DNA of 64,000 bases from Aegicerativicinus sediminis (GTDB lineage: Bacteria; Bacteroidota; Bacteroidia; Flavobacteriales; Flavobacteriaceae): positions 924,001 through 988,000 of the forward strand of contig NZ_CP064295.1 of NCBI RefSeq assembly GCF_015476115.1, given 5' to 3'. Both the position numbers and the translations under genes were made by a program. Under the pieces are notes generated by a model that worked only from the letters and a program-made list of their open reading frames with translations, did not search any database and was not told where the DNA came from. This document shows, piece after piece, positions 36,837 through 45,463 of this stretch (position 1 is the first letter of the stretch; each line of letters starts with the position of its first letter).

Positions 36837-38921
36837 TTATCCCTTGGAGTGAACCAATTTCATTTCTTCTATGATTCTACCTGCGCCTGCATACTTGTCG
36901 ATAACAAAAAGAATATATCGCATGTCCACCATGATGTTACGACAAATACTAGGATCAAAATAATAATCACTCATTGTTCCTTCCCAAACCCGATCAAAAT
37001 TCAATCCAATTAAGTTACCTTCACTATCGATAACTGGACTGCCAGAATTTCCTCCGGTGGTATGATTAGTGGCAATAAAACAAACCGGCAACTTCCCTTC
37101 CTTGGTTTTATAGTTACCATAATCCTTAGAGTTGAATAATTCAATTAGTTTTTCTGGCAAATCAAATTCATAGTCCCCTGGAATATATTTTTCCATTACA
37201 CCTTCTAAGTGGCTAATTGGTTCATAATAAACTGCATCTCTTGGCTTATATCCTTTCACCTTCCCAAAAGAAACTCTTAAGGTGCTATTGGCATCTGGGA
37301 AAAAGCGATCTTCTTTAAAAACCTCTACTAATGCAGCCATGTACTGTTGTTGAACCGCACCTATCTGTGAGTTTAGCTCTTGAAACTTTGGATAAACCGA
37401 ATTAAAATAATCTTCAATATAGGGTTCAACTAAAGCATAAGCTGGGTCTTGCTTAATATTTTCAATTACTACAGGTAAAGAGTCTTGTAATAGTTCTCTA
37501 CCTTTTTGCAGGTCCGTAAACGCCGTTGTCTCATATATAGACACATCTACTTCATTTAAATAAAATGGCGCGATTGCCAAAAACACATCTTTATCAACCT
37601 TTGGGTTGAAATCTTTGAGCTTGTTGGAATAAAGTTCTAAAAATCGATCTCTTGCTGCGTCAAAGGCATTAGAACCCCTTTCCGAAGCACGTACAATACC
37701 ATTTAGAGAAAACATAAGATTAAGCAATTCATTGTTATAGATAAAAAGCTCTAAAAATTTTCTGCGCTTTAAATTAATTGCAGCATAATCAGTATAAAGT
37801 CTATTAAATTCAGGTAAAATATGACCATATTTATCCTCTAAGTTTTCTTTCTTAAGGCGTTCAAGAAATTCTTGCTCTTTAAGTTTTTTAATATTCACTA
37901 AATCCACCTTTTCAAAACCCAATAATTCTCCTTTCCATCGCTTCCAAGAATTTGCAATTCTCGACTGTTTTGAAGCATATTGAATACGAATTGTGTCGTT
38001 CGCCATCATATACTTATCTATAACACCTAGCGAGGCATCCCTTATTGCTATTCCGGTAGGGTTAATGTCAGTAATGATATGCTCAATGGCCACTGAGGGC
38101 AAATATTCACTAGTAGTGCCCGGAAAACCAAATACAAGGGTAAAATCATTTTCAGAAATTCCGTCAAGGGATATTGGAAGGTAATGCTTAGGTTTGTAAG
38201 GCACATTATCCTCACTATAAGTTGCAGGTCGATTGTTCTTATCCGCATATATTCTAAACAAGGAAAAATCGCCAGCATGTCTAGGATATACCCAGTTATC
38301 AGTATCATTACCAAATTTCCCAATACTACTTGGAGGTGCACCAACTAATCTCACATCTTCATATCGTTCAGACACAAAAAGATAATAGGCATTGCCATCA
38401 AAAAAAGATTTTACCGCAGTACGTTGCCAAACTTCATGTGACCAATCATTTGCTATTTTGGCTCCCCTACTATTTATCTCTGCCTGGGTTAAATTAGTCC
38501 TTTCAATTTCACTTAAACCTGCGAACATAGCATCGGTGACATCATGGATACTAATTATAAAATCGACATATAAACCTTCATTTGGCAATTCATCCGCAGG
38601 CGATTCAGCCCAAAAACCATGTTTTAAGTAATCATTTTCCACAGAAGAATGTGATTGAATTTGTGAATACCCGCAATGATGGTTTGTTAAAATAAGTCCG
38701 GAAGATGAAATTACCGAGCTTGTACAGCCTCCATTAAAATGTCCAATGGCATCCTTTAGGCTACTTTGGTTTAAACTATAAATCTGCTGAGCACTTAATC
38801 GACTGCCCATTGCCTGCATCTGCTCCTCTATACTTCCACCAAGGTTTGAAGGAATCCACATACCCCCTTGTGGATAGGAACAAATAACGAATAGGAAAAA
38901 TAAAAATCTAAATAGTTTCAT
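36837..38921 (-). CDS. S46 family dipeptidyl-peptidase, DPP11-type
   Basis: A periplasmic serine exopeptidase that removes dipeptides from peptide N-termini. The 694 residues begin with a signal peptide (MKLFRFLFFLFVICSYPQG). The triad is visible: His in LILTNHHCGY (~81), Asp in HAGDFSLFRIYADK (~205) and Ser in TGGNSGSPVIDS (~620). The segment GLNFDRVWEGTMSD has Arg at the position that separates DPP11 (Arg, Asp/Glu in P1) from DPP7 (Gly, hydrophobic P1), so I infer DPP11 specificity. The final 3' base is adjacent to the stop of the MutS-like gene. Confidence 0.9.
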   Translation of the reverse strand: MKLFRFLFFLFVICSYPQGGMWIPSNLGGSIEEQMQAMGSRLSAQQIYSLNQSSLKDAIGHFNGGCTSSVISSSGLILTNHHCGYSQIQSHSSVENDYLKHGFWAESPADELPNEGLYVDFIISIHDVTDAMFAGLSEIERTNLTQAEINSRGAKIANDWSHEVWQRTAVKSFFDGNAYYLFVSERYEDVRLVGAPPSSIGKFGNDTDNWVYPRHAGDFSLFRIYADKNNRPATYSEDNVPYKPKHYLPISLDGISENDFTLVFGFPGTTSEYLPSVAIEHIITDINPTGIAIRDASLGVIDKYMMANDTIRIQYASKQSRIANSWKRWKGELLGFEKVDLVNIKKLKEQEFLERLKKENLEDKYGHILPEFNRLYTDYAAINLKRRKFLELFIYNNELLNLMFSLNGIVRASERGSNAFDAARDRFLELYSNKLKDFNPKVDKDVFLAIAPFYLNEVDVSIYETTAFTDLQKGRELLQDSLPVVIENIKQDPAYALVEPYIEDYFNSVYPKFQELNSQIGAVQQQYMAALVEVFKEDRFFPDANSTLRVSFGKVKGYKPRDAVYYEPISHLEGVMEKYIPGDYEFDLPEKLIELFNSKDYGNYKTKEGKLPVCFIATNHTTGGNSGSPVIDSEGNLIGLNFDRVWEGTMSDYYFDPSICRNIMVDMRYILFVIDKYAGAGRIIEEMKLVHSKG

Positions 38922-38969
38922 GGGGAATGGTATTTAAAAAATGGTCTGTAAATATAATAAGCTAAGCAT

Positions 38970-39000
38970 AAAAAAACCCCACTCGAAAAGAGCGGGGTTT
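38970..39000 (-). terminator. Terminator of rplU-rpmA
   Basis: Read on the minus strand: AAACCCC (74-80 side) pairs with GGGGTTT, with an extra CTC/GAG step and a 5-base loop, followed by a run of seven T (38976-38970). Confidence 0.72.
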
Positions 39001-39023
39001 AATATTTTAATAACAAAAAATCA

Positions 39024-39284
39024 TTAAGCTTCGAAAGGAACTACAGAAACATATGATTTGTTATCTTTTCTTTTTTCAAATTTTACGATGCCATCTACTC
39101 TAGCATGTAATGTATGATCTTTACCAGCATACACATTTTCACCTGGATTATGTGCAGTACCGCGTTGTCTTACGATGATGTTCCCTGCAACAGCAGCTTG
39201 ACCACCAAAAATTTTCACGCCAAGGCGTTTCGATTCTGATTCTCTACCGTTCTTGGAACTACCTACTCCTTTTTTGTGTGCCAT
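39024..39284 (-). CDS. rpmA: 50S ribosomal protein L27
   Basis: A protein of the large subunit near the peptidyl-transferase centre. The 86 residues start [20 protein letters not shown] and continue with [20 protein letters not shown], both diagnostic. It does not carry the N-terminal cleavable extension seen in Firmicutes. It follows rplU after 11 bp and is the last gene of that operon. Confidence 0.97.
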   Translation of the reverse strand: MAHKKGVGSSKNGRESESKRLGVKIFGGQAAVAGNIIVRQRGTAHNPGENVYAGKDHTLHARVDGIVKFEKRKDNKSYVSVVPFEA

Positions 39285-39295
39285 GGTTTAACCTC

Positions 39296-40036
39296 TTATT
39301 TATTTTGTTCTTTCAACAAAGCTTTGGCTTGCTTAACCCACTCTTCGGTTTCTATTCTCTCGCGAGTAATACCGTCAATAGCAGATAAATTTTCTTTATC
39401 AGCAGCTTTTAATTTGCTGATCTGCTCGTAAGTGTAAATACCAACTTCGTTAAGTTTTTTCTCATATGCAGGACCGATTCCGTTGATTTGTTTTAAATCA
39501 TCAGCCTCCGCTTTTGTTGCAGTACCAATATTGTGTAATAATTTATCAACATCGATTTCTACACCCGACTGCTCTACTCTGTGCTCAGCACGAGTTACCA
39601 AATTCTCGCTTACCTCAACTTCAGCAGTCTCCGCTTTTGGAGAAGCAGCTTTAGTTTCTTTTTTAGGAGCTTTAGGCTCTTCCTTCTTTGGTTCAGCTTT
39701 TGCTTCTTTTGCTTTTTTAGCTCCTGAAGCTACAATGCTTTCGATTACGATTTCAGAAAGATACTGACGGTGACCGTTTTTCTTACGGTATCCTTTACGT
39801 CTTTTCTTTTTGAAAACAATCACTTTGTCACCTTTAAGGTGCTTCACGACTTTTGCTCCTACTTGAGCTCCGTCTATAGCCGGGGCGCCTAAAGTTATGT
39901 CAGATCCGTTACCAATAAGAAGAACATTATCAAAAGTTACCTTTTTACCTTCTTCAGTTGACAAACGGTTAACATACACCTTTTGGTCTTTCTCAACTTT
40001 AAATTGTTGCCCTGCTATCTCTACAATTGCATACAT
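39296..40036 (-). CDS. rplU: 50S ribosomal protein L21 with a long C-terminal extension
   Basis: The first ~104 residues are L21 (MYAIVEIAGQQFKVEKDQKV, VIVFKKKRRKGYRKKNGHRQ). Ordinary L21 ends there, but this gene continues to 246 residues: a Lys/Glu/Pro/Ala-rich linker (106-150) and then a helical domain with a helix-hairpin-helix-like motif, LKQINGIGPAYEKKLNEVGI near 182, and LSAIDGITRERIETEEWVKQ. Such HhH segments bind nucleic acid non-specifically. Related flavobacteria also carry L21 tails; what the tail does is not known to me. Read with rpmA from one promoter. Confidence 0.93.
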   Translation of the reverse strand: MYAIVEIAGQQFKVEKDQKVYVNRLSTEEGKKVTFDNVLLIGNGSDITLGAPAIDGAQVGAKVVKHLKGDKVIVFKKKRRKGYRKKNGHRQYLSEIVIESIVASGAKKAKEAKAEPKKEEPKAPKKETKAASPKAETAEVEVSENLVTRAEHRVEQSGVEIDVDKLLHNIGTATKAEADDLKQINGIGPAYEKKLNEVGIYTYEQISKLKAADKENLSAIDGITRERIETEEWVKQAKALLKEQNK

Positions 40037-40071
40037 AGCGTTAAATTAATAAGTGTATATAATAAAATTCA

Positions 40072-40087
40072 CCTTCATTTTTGAAGG
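40072..40087 (-). promoter_or_regulatory. Hairpin at the start of the rplU leader
   Basis: Just after the expected transcription start, the minus strand has CCTTCA, a four-base loop and TGAAGG (6-bp stem), about 35 nt ahead of the rplU start codon. It could be a site for autogenous control by L21, or only a 5' stabilising stem. Confidence 0.4.
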
Positions 40088-40093
40088 CGGGTG

Positions 40094-40124
40094 CAAATAT
40101 ACATCTAAATTATTAATCTACAAA
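40094..40124 (-). promoter_or_regulatory. Promoter of rplU-rpmA
   Basis: Minus strand: TTTG at 40124-40121, 19-bp spacer, TATATTTG at 40101-40094. Both boxes match the consensus exactly. Confidence 0.75.
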
Positions 40125-40128
40125 CAGT

Positions 40129-40581
40129 TTATTGGTTAGTTGTTTGATTCCAGCTTCGCTTAAAATATTGCATCCAAGTAAGGGAAATTACTACCGTCGA
40201 AGCAAACCCCATAATAGCCACCACAAAGGCAACAAGGCCAATATGCACCTCGTAATCCCTTTTAAAAACTTCAAGTAATTCTGATAAGAAATCTGGATTC
40301 ACTTCTGTGGCATATACCAAAAAGAATATGGTAAATAGAATGGTTGAAATAAAACCAGTTACTACACCAGTAATAAAACCTCCAGAATAAGTAAAATTAT
40401 CCCCTTGTTCTAGCTTATAAACCTTAATAGCTGCATAAATACCAAACGCTGAAATGGCTGCATTAAAAAAGCTGAAGAATGGATTGGTATGAAGTCCGAA
40501 TAGAGCCAAGAATAAAAAATATGCGATAAGACAACCGGTTATTGCTAAGCCATACCGTACTGGAAGAATCATTTTAGACAT
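40129..40581 (-). CDS. DUF4199 integral membrane protein
   Basis: A 150-residue membrane protein with four predicted helices (about 8-30, 35-52, 68-92 and 115-137). The segment LEQGDNFTYSGGFITGVVTG between helices two and three is typical of the Bacteroidota DUF4199 family. Function is unknown. Its 3' end abuts the rplU promoter, so it is transcribed separately and toward it. Confidence 0.8.
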   Translation of the reverse strand: MSKMILPVRYGLAITGCLIAYFLFLALFGLHTNPFFSFFNAAISAFGIYAAIKVYKLEQGDNFTYSGGFITGVVTGFISTILFTIFFLVYATEVNPDFLSELLEVFKRDYEVHIGLVAFVVAIMGFASTVVISLTWMQYFKRSWNQTTNQ

Positions 40582-40683
40582 AATAAATATGATAAGATTT
40601 CACTTTAAATTTCGTGAAAAAACAATTAACTCCCAATTTTCAATTTAAAATGCTGAAAAATAATCTAATACTATAGCTTTTTA

Positions 40684-40691
40684 TATTTTTG
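40684..40691 (+). promoter_or_regulatory. -7 promoter box for the M16 peptidase pair
   Basis: TATTTTTG, a perfect TAnnTTTG match, lies 65 bp before the first M16 start. No convincing -33 box was found. Confidence 0.4.
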
Positions 40692-40756
40692 TTTTTCTAT
40701 AATAAATCCTGTCGGAATTTTAATATCGACAGTAAAATCCTAAAATTAAGTATCGA

Positions 40757-42088
40757 ATGAAAAAATGGCTATTTACCCCACTAATAATTCTATTTGGGGT
40801 CGTGCTTTTATATGCACAAAAAGTTGAGTTCACAGAATTTGATTTAGATAATGGGCTTCACGTAATTATGCACCAAGACAATTCTGCACCAGTGGTAACG
40901 GTAGGAGTAATGTATGATGTAGGAGGTAAAGATCTTGGCGGTGACAATAATCCTAACCGAACAGGATTTGCCCACTTTTTTGAACATTTGTTGTTCGAAG
41001 GCACTGAAAATATTCAAAGAGGCGAATGGTTCAAAATTGTATCAGCTCAAGGAGGTTCCAATAACGCGAATACTTCACCAGATAGGACTTATTATTTCGA
41101 AACATTTCCTTCCAATTCCTTAGAAACTGGTTTATGGATGGAATCTGAACGTATGCTTCACCCAAAGATCGATTCTATTGGGGTAGAAACACAAAATGAG
41201 GTCGTAAAAGAAGAAAAGCGTATGCGATATGACAATTCGCCTTACGGCCAATTTTTATTCGTCATAAATGAAAACATTTTTGAAAAGCATCCCTACAAAT
41301 ACAAAAACATTGGGGAAATGGAAGATCTTGATGCAGCTACTTTAGGTGAATTTAATGATTATTTCAAGAAATATTACGCGCCAAATAACGCAGTATTGGT
41401 AATTGCTGGTGATATCGATCCAGCTAACACAAAGAAATTAGTTACAGATTATTTTTCTGAAATTCCAAAAGGGAAAGATATTGTAAGGAACATCCCGTCA
41501 GAAGATCCTATTACTGAAACTCGACATGCTGAATTTTATGACCCAAATATTCAAATACCAGCCATTATTGCTGCATATAGAACTCCGGGGTTCACTGAAA
41601 GAGATTCTTATGTATTGAATATGTTATCGACTTATCTAAGTGATGGCAAGAGCTCTAAATTGTATAAAAAACTTGTTGATGAAAACAAACAAGCTTTACA
41701 GGTGGCGGCAATAAATTTTGGGCAACGCGATTATGGATTTTATGCTCTTTTGGCATTACCCTTGGGGGAAACCAGTCTTGAAACTTTAAAAAAGGAAATG
41801 GACGAAGAACTTGTAAAGGTTCAGACCGAACTTATTTCAGAAAGAGATTTTCAAAAACTTCAAAACAAGTATGAAAACCAATTTGTTAATTCTAATTCCT
41901 CCATACAAGGTATAGCCGATTCTTTGGCTACCTATTATTTATTGTATGGCGACGTAAATCTTATAAATAATGAATTAGAAATTTATCAATCTATTACTAG
42001 GGAAGACATTAAAAGAGTAGCCAACAAATATTTAAATCCAAATCAACGTGTAGAGATAAAATATCTTCCTAAAAACACAAATGAATAA
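40757..42088 (+). CDS. M16 family zinc peptidase (active subunit)
   Basis: A periplasmic peptidase of the pitrilysin/processing-peptidase group. After a signal peptide (MKKWLFTPLIILFGVVLLYAQ) the inverted zinc motif is intact: His73, Glu76 and His77 in FAHFFEHLLFEG, with the third ligand Glu153 in EVVKEEKRMRYD, 75 residues on, as the family needs. The two M16 half-domains extend to residue 443. The stop codon overlaps the start of the next M16 gene by 8 bp, so the pair is probably translated together and forms a heterodimer. Confidence 0.92.
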   Translation: MKKWLFTPLIILFGVVLLYAQKVEFTEFDLDNGLHVIMHQDNSAPVVTVGVMYDVGGKDLGGDNNPNRTGFAHFFEHLLFEGTENIQRGEWFKIVSAQGGSNNANTSPDRTYYFETFPSNSLETGLWMESERMLHPKIDSIGVETQNEVVKEEKRMRYDNSPYGQFLFVINENIFEKHPYKYKNIGEMEDLDAATLGEFNDYFKKYYAPNNAVLVIAGDIDPANTKKLVTDYFSEIPKGKDIVRNIPSEDPITETRHAEFYDPNIQIPAIIAAYRTPGFTERDSYVLNMLSTYLSDGKSSKLYKKLVDENKQALQVAAINFGQRDYGFYALLALPLGETSLETLKKEMDEELVKVQTELISERDFQKLQNKYENQFVNSNSSIQGIADSLATYYLLYGDVNLINNELEIYQSITREDIKRVANKYLNPNQRVEIKYLPKNTNE

Positions 42089-44177
42089 GACTATGAAAAT
42101 GAAAAATCACCATATAATTGTAGCACTTTGTCTGTTTATCTCATTAGGATCAGTAGCCCAAATAGACAGAACCAAAGTTCCAGAACCAGGACCTGCTCCT
42201 AAAGTTGAATTGAAAAAACCACAAACATTCGACCTTGATAACGGCATAAAGGTAATGGTAGTTGAAAACCACAAACTTCCTAGAGTAAGCATAACATTAG
42301 ATATAGATAACAAACCTGTAGTTGAAGGAGATTTAGCAGGTGTTTCTTCCATTTTAAGTTCAATGTTAGGCAACGGCACCACCAATATTCCTAAAGACAA
42401 ATACAATGACGAAGTCGACTTCCTAGGAGCCAATGTTAATATTAGTTCTAGCGGTGGTTTTGCAAGCGGACTTTCAAAATATTCAGATCGGATATTGGAA
42501 TTGTTATCAGACGGAGCAATAAATCCACTACTAACCGAAGATGAATTTGAGAAGGTTAAGAGTCGAATTAAAGACAACCTTAAAGCCTCACAAAAGGATG
42601 TATCGGCCATCGCACAAAGAGTGGGATATGCTCTGGCATTTGGCAAGCACCATCCTAATGGAGAGTTTATCTCAGAAGAAACGCTAAACAAAATTAGCTT
42701 AGAAGATGTTAAGCGGTTTTATGATACTTACTACAAACCAAATAATGCCTACATAGTAGTAATTGGAGATGTAGATTACGACCACATCAAAAAGAAAATA
42801 AAAGACTCTTTTGGAAAATGGAAAAAATCCAACATGCCCGAATATAGTGTACCTCAACCAAACCCGGATGTTTCTAACCCTACAATAGAGTTTGTTAATA
42901 TGCCCAATGCTGTACAGTCTGAAATTGCCGTTGGAAATTTAATCGAGGTGAAGATGGATGATCCAGATTATTTTCCACTTTTAATGGCAAACCAAATTCT
43001 TGGCGGAAGTTTTAATAGTTACTTAAACATGAATTTGCGAGAAGCACATGGCTATACTTATGGTGCAAGGTCTAGTTTTGGAAATTCGCGCTATGGTGCT
43101 ACAATTTTTAATGCTGGCGCCTCTGTTAGAAATGAGGTTACCGACAGCTCTATAGTTGAAACAATTAAAGAAATTAAACGGATTAGAAACGAAAAGGTAA
43201 AACAAGCCGATCTTGATATCGCAAAGGCAAAATTCGTTGGCAATTTTGTGATGGCCATGGAAAGGCCACAGACGATTGCAAGTTATGCGTTGAATATTGA
43301 ATATTATAACTTACCTAAAGACTATTATGAAAATTATTTGAAAAACATCAATGCTGTAACTGTTGATGATGTACAGAGGGTAGCCAATAAATATTTTAAA
43401 CCAGAACAAGCGCGTATTGTTATTGCTGGAAAAGGTAGTGATGTCATTCCCAATCTTGAAAAATTGAATATACCTATAAACTACTATGATATTTATGCTA
43501 ACAAAATTGACAAACCAGAATTTTCCAAACCAATTCCAGATGGATTGAATGCTAGAAAGGTCCTAGACTCTTATATCCAGGCCTCTGGTGGTAAGGAAAA
43601 ACTAACAGAGGTTAAGACAATCCTTCAAAATTCTGAGATTTCCATTGCAAATGTTCCGATGAAAATCACTGCCGTTGCCAAAATAATGGCTCCAAACCTA
43701 GAAACAATTGAAATGTCTGCAGAAGGTATGGGTGTTATTATGAAACAAACATTTGACGGAACAGAAGGTTACATCCAACAACAAGGGAGAAAAATGCCGC
43801 TACCGGAGGAAACTGTAAAAGTAAAACTTAAAGAAAAGTCCCTTTTCCCTGAATTGCATTACAAAAATGATCAAGTCGAATTAAAATCTATTACGAACCT
43901 TGACGGGAATGAAGTTTATAAATTATTAGTAACCATAGATGGTGTGGATTCATATCGTTATTATTCTGTTGATTCTGGTTTGTTGGTTCAAATTGAAACA
44001 ACAACAAAAATGCAAGAACAAGAGGTAAATAACATTATAAATTATGGTAATTATCAAGAGGTTGATGGGATTAAATTACCATTTGTACAAAAGGTTACCA
44101 ACGGTCCCCAAATCATCAATTTAAAAGTTACTTCAATCAAATTAAATGAAGGAGTTACTGAAGAAGATTTTAAATAA
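42081..44177 (+). CDS. M16 family protein lacking catalytic motif, with LolA-like C-terminal domain
   Basis: This 698-residue exported protein has the M16 fold (FDLDNGIKVMVVENHKLPRV near 50, KRFYDTYYKPNNAYIVVIGD near 210, and the R/Y substrate region NMNLREAHGYTYGARSSFG near 315) but the HxxEH position reads SSILSSMLGNGT, so it cannot bind zinc. It should be the non-catalytic partner of the upstream M16 peptidase. Residues ~505-698 are an extra domain starting RKVLDSYIQASGGKEKLTEV, a pattern seen in LolA/outer-membrane-lipoprotein-sorting folds. In-frame ATGs at 42093 and 42099 are alternative starts. Confidence 0.88.
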   Translation: MNKTMKMKNHHIIVALCLFISLGSVAQIDRTKVPEPGPAPKVELKKPQTFDLDNGIKVMVVENHKLPRVSITLDIDNKPVVEGDLAGVSSILSSMLGNGTTNIPKDKYNDEVDFLGANVNISSSGGFASGLSKYSDRILELLSDGAINPLLTEDEFEKVKSRIKDNLKASQKDVSAIAQRVGYALAFGKHHPNGEFISEETLNKISLEDVKRFYDTYYKPNNAYIVVIGDVDYDHIKKKIKDSFGKWKKSNMPEYSVPQPNPDVSNPTIEFVNMPNAVQSEIAVGNLIEVKMDDPDYFPLLMANQILGGSFNSYLNMNLREAHGYTYGARSSFGNSRYGATIFNAGASVRNEVTDSSIVETIKEIKRIRNEKVKQADLDIAKAKFVGNFVMAMERPQTIASYALNIEYYNLPKDYYENYLKNINAVTVDDVQRVANKYFKPEQARIVIAGKGSDVIPNLEKLNIPINYYDIYANKIDKPEFSKPIPDGLNARKVLDSYIQASGGKEKLTEVKTILQNSEISIANVPMKITAVAKIMAPNLETIEMSAEGMGVIMKQTFDGTEGYIQQQGRKMPLPEETVKVKLKEKSLFPELHYKNDQVELKSITNLDGNEVYKLLVTIDGVDSYRYYSVDSGLLVQIETTTKMQEQEVNNIINYGNYQEVDGIKLPFVQKVTNGPQIINLKVTSIKLNEGVTEEDFK

Positions 44178-44203
44178 ATTCAAGTAAACCATATTGATAA
44201 TAT

Positions 44204-44236
44204 AAAAGCCCTCTAAAAAGAGGGCTTTTATATTTT
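44204..44236 (+). terminator. Terminator of the M16 pair
   Basis: AAAAGCCCTCT (44204-44214), a four-base loop and AGAGGGCTTTT (44219-44229), followed by a T-rich tail. An 11-bp perfect stem. Confidence 0.85.
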
Positions 44237-44364
44237 TTAAAATCAATGCACTTGAAAACATGCATTTTAACTTCTAAAATTTCTTAAAAAATCACAAAAA
44301 TGGTTAATTCTAGACAACTTTATCTTACTATTTTTTAGATTTACACGTTCTAACCTTACTTAAA

Positions 44365-44862
44365 ATGAAAAATTTTACTCAACTTTTTAGTGTTCTTTTT
44401 GTGTTTGCGTCTATTCTAGGCTGCAAGAATGAGGCGGAACCTCAACTAAAAACAGTTGACGTTACTGCTTCTAACCAAGACGTTAAGACTCTCGATCCTA
44501 ATGCTCATTATGCCAAAGCAGAATTTGGCATTGACGGTATGACCTGTGCTGTTGGATGTGCAAAAACCATAGAAAAGAAATTAGCAAAAATGGAAGGTGT
44601 TAAGTCTGCTAAAGTGGATTTCGAGAAGAAATTAGCAATGGTGGAATATAATGAAGATAAGGTAACACCTAGTAATTTAGAAGAAGCGGTTAAAATGGCA
44701 GGAGATGCCTATACTGTTGAAAATATGCAAACTGTCGATCATTTTAGTACAGAGAAATCGACGGTCACAGGCGATTGTCCTCCAGATTGTGACAAATCTT
44801 GTTGTGCTGACAAAAAAGACTGTCCGAAAGACTGTCAAATGCCATGTTGTAAAGACAAATAA
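44365..44862 (+). CDS. Heavy-metal-associated (HMA) lipoprotein with Cys-rich tail
   Basis: A 165-residue lipoprotein (lipobox ASILGC, Cys20). Residues ~52-118 are an HMA domain of the Atx1/CopZ ferredoxin-like fold, with the metal motif GMTCAVGCAKTIEKKLAKME (CxxxC rather than the usual CxxC). The last ~30 residues are very Cys-rich: CPPDCDKSCC, then CPKDCQMPCC, nine or more cysteines in two near-repeats, like a metal-storage tail. It probably binds Cu(I) or another soft metal in the envelope. No metal transporter gene is next to it. Confidence 0.85.
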   Translation: MKNFTQLFSVLFVFASILGCKNEAEPQLKTVDVTASNQDVKTLDPNAHYAKAEFGIDGMTCAVGCAKTIEKKLAKMEGVKSAKVDFEKKLAMVEYNEDKVTPSNLEEAVKMAGDAYTVENMQTVDHFSTEKSTVTGDCPPDCDKSCCADKKDCPKDCQMPCCKDK

Positions 44863-44868
44863 ATTAGG

Positions 44869-44892
44869 AAGCGCCTTACAGGCGCTTTTTTT
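44869..44892 (+). terminator. Terminator of the HMA lipoprotein gene
   Basis: AAGCGCC (44869-44875), loop TTACA, GGCGCTT (44881-44887), then T to 44892. It overlaps the stop codon of the convergent YCII gene. Confidence 0.82.
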
Positions 44893-45463
44893 ATCTCAAA
44901 GGTGTTCCTTTTGCAGCCCACCATGGATGCATTTCTATTACTAATCGCTTGGCCTTGACCATTGGGTCTGAATTTGCAAGACTATCCGCCATTTCAAGAG
45001 TAGGAACGTTATATATGGTAATGCCCCTAACATCCCCATTATCTCCCATTGGACCAGAAATATCAGCATAACCCATTTCATACATTTTACTAAGATGAGC
45101 AAGATGTTCTACTTGCAACCTCGCGGCCTCCTCTTCATTCTGATTTCTAACTGGACCTCTTTTTAAAAAGGCTATAAAATATTGCTGCATTAATATGGTA
45201 TCCCCACTTTTTGAATCCACATAATCAAAGAGTTGATATCCGTCCTCCACCAAACGTTTCCTAATATCCGCTGGACTGGATTGACTAAGGGTTTCTATAC
45301 TATCTTCAATCAAATCTTTTTCATCAATTCCCAACTTAACTACTGAATCTTGATGTTCAATATCACTTGTGGCAGTATTAGTTACTAAATTTGTTTCCTT
45401 TTCTTTTTTGCACCCATAAAAAAATATTACAAGTATTAAGCAGGTGATAATTTGTCTCATCAT
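44891..45463 (-). CDS. YCII-related domain lipoprotein
   Basis: A 190-residue lipoprotein (MMRQIITCLILVIFFYGCKK, Cys18) with an acidic linker and a C-terminal YCII-like ferredoxin-fold domain: MQQYFIAFLKRGPVRNQ near 90, HLAHLSKMYEMGYADISGPM near 120 and IYNVPTLEMADSLANSDPMV near 152. YCII domains often bind small ligands or act as weak enzymes; no activity is assigned here. It overlaps the upstream CYTH gene by 4 bp. Confidence 0.82.
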   Translation of the reverse strand: MMRQIITCLILVIFFYGCKKEKETNLVTNTATSDIEHQDSVVKLGIDEKDLIEDSIETLSQSSPADIRKRLVEDGYQLFDYVDSKSGDTILMQQYFIAFLKRGPVRNQNEEEAARLQVEHLAHLSKMYEMGYADISGPMGDNGDVRGITIYNVPTLEMADSLANSDPMVKAKRLVIEMHPWWAAKGTPLR

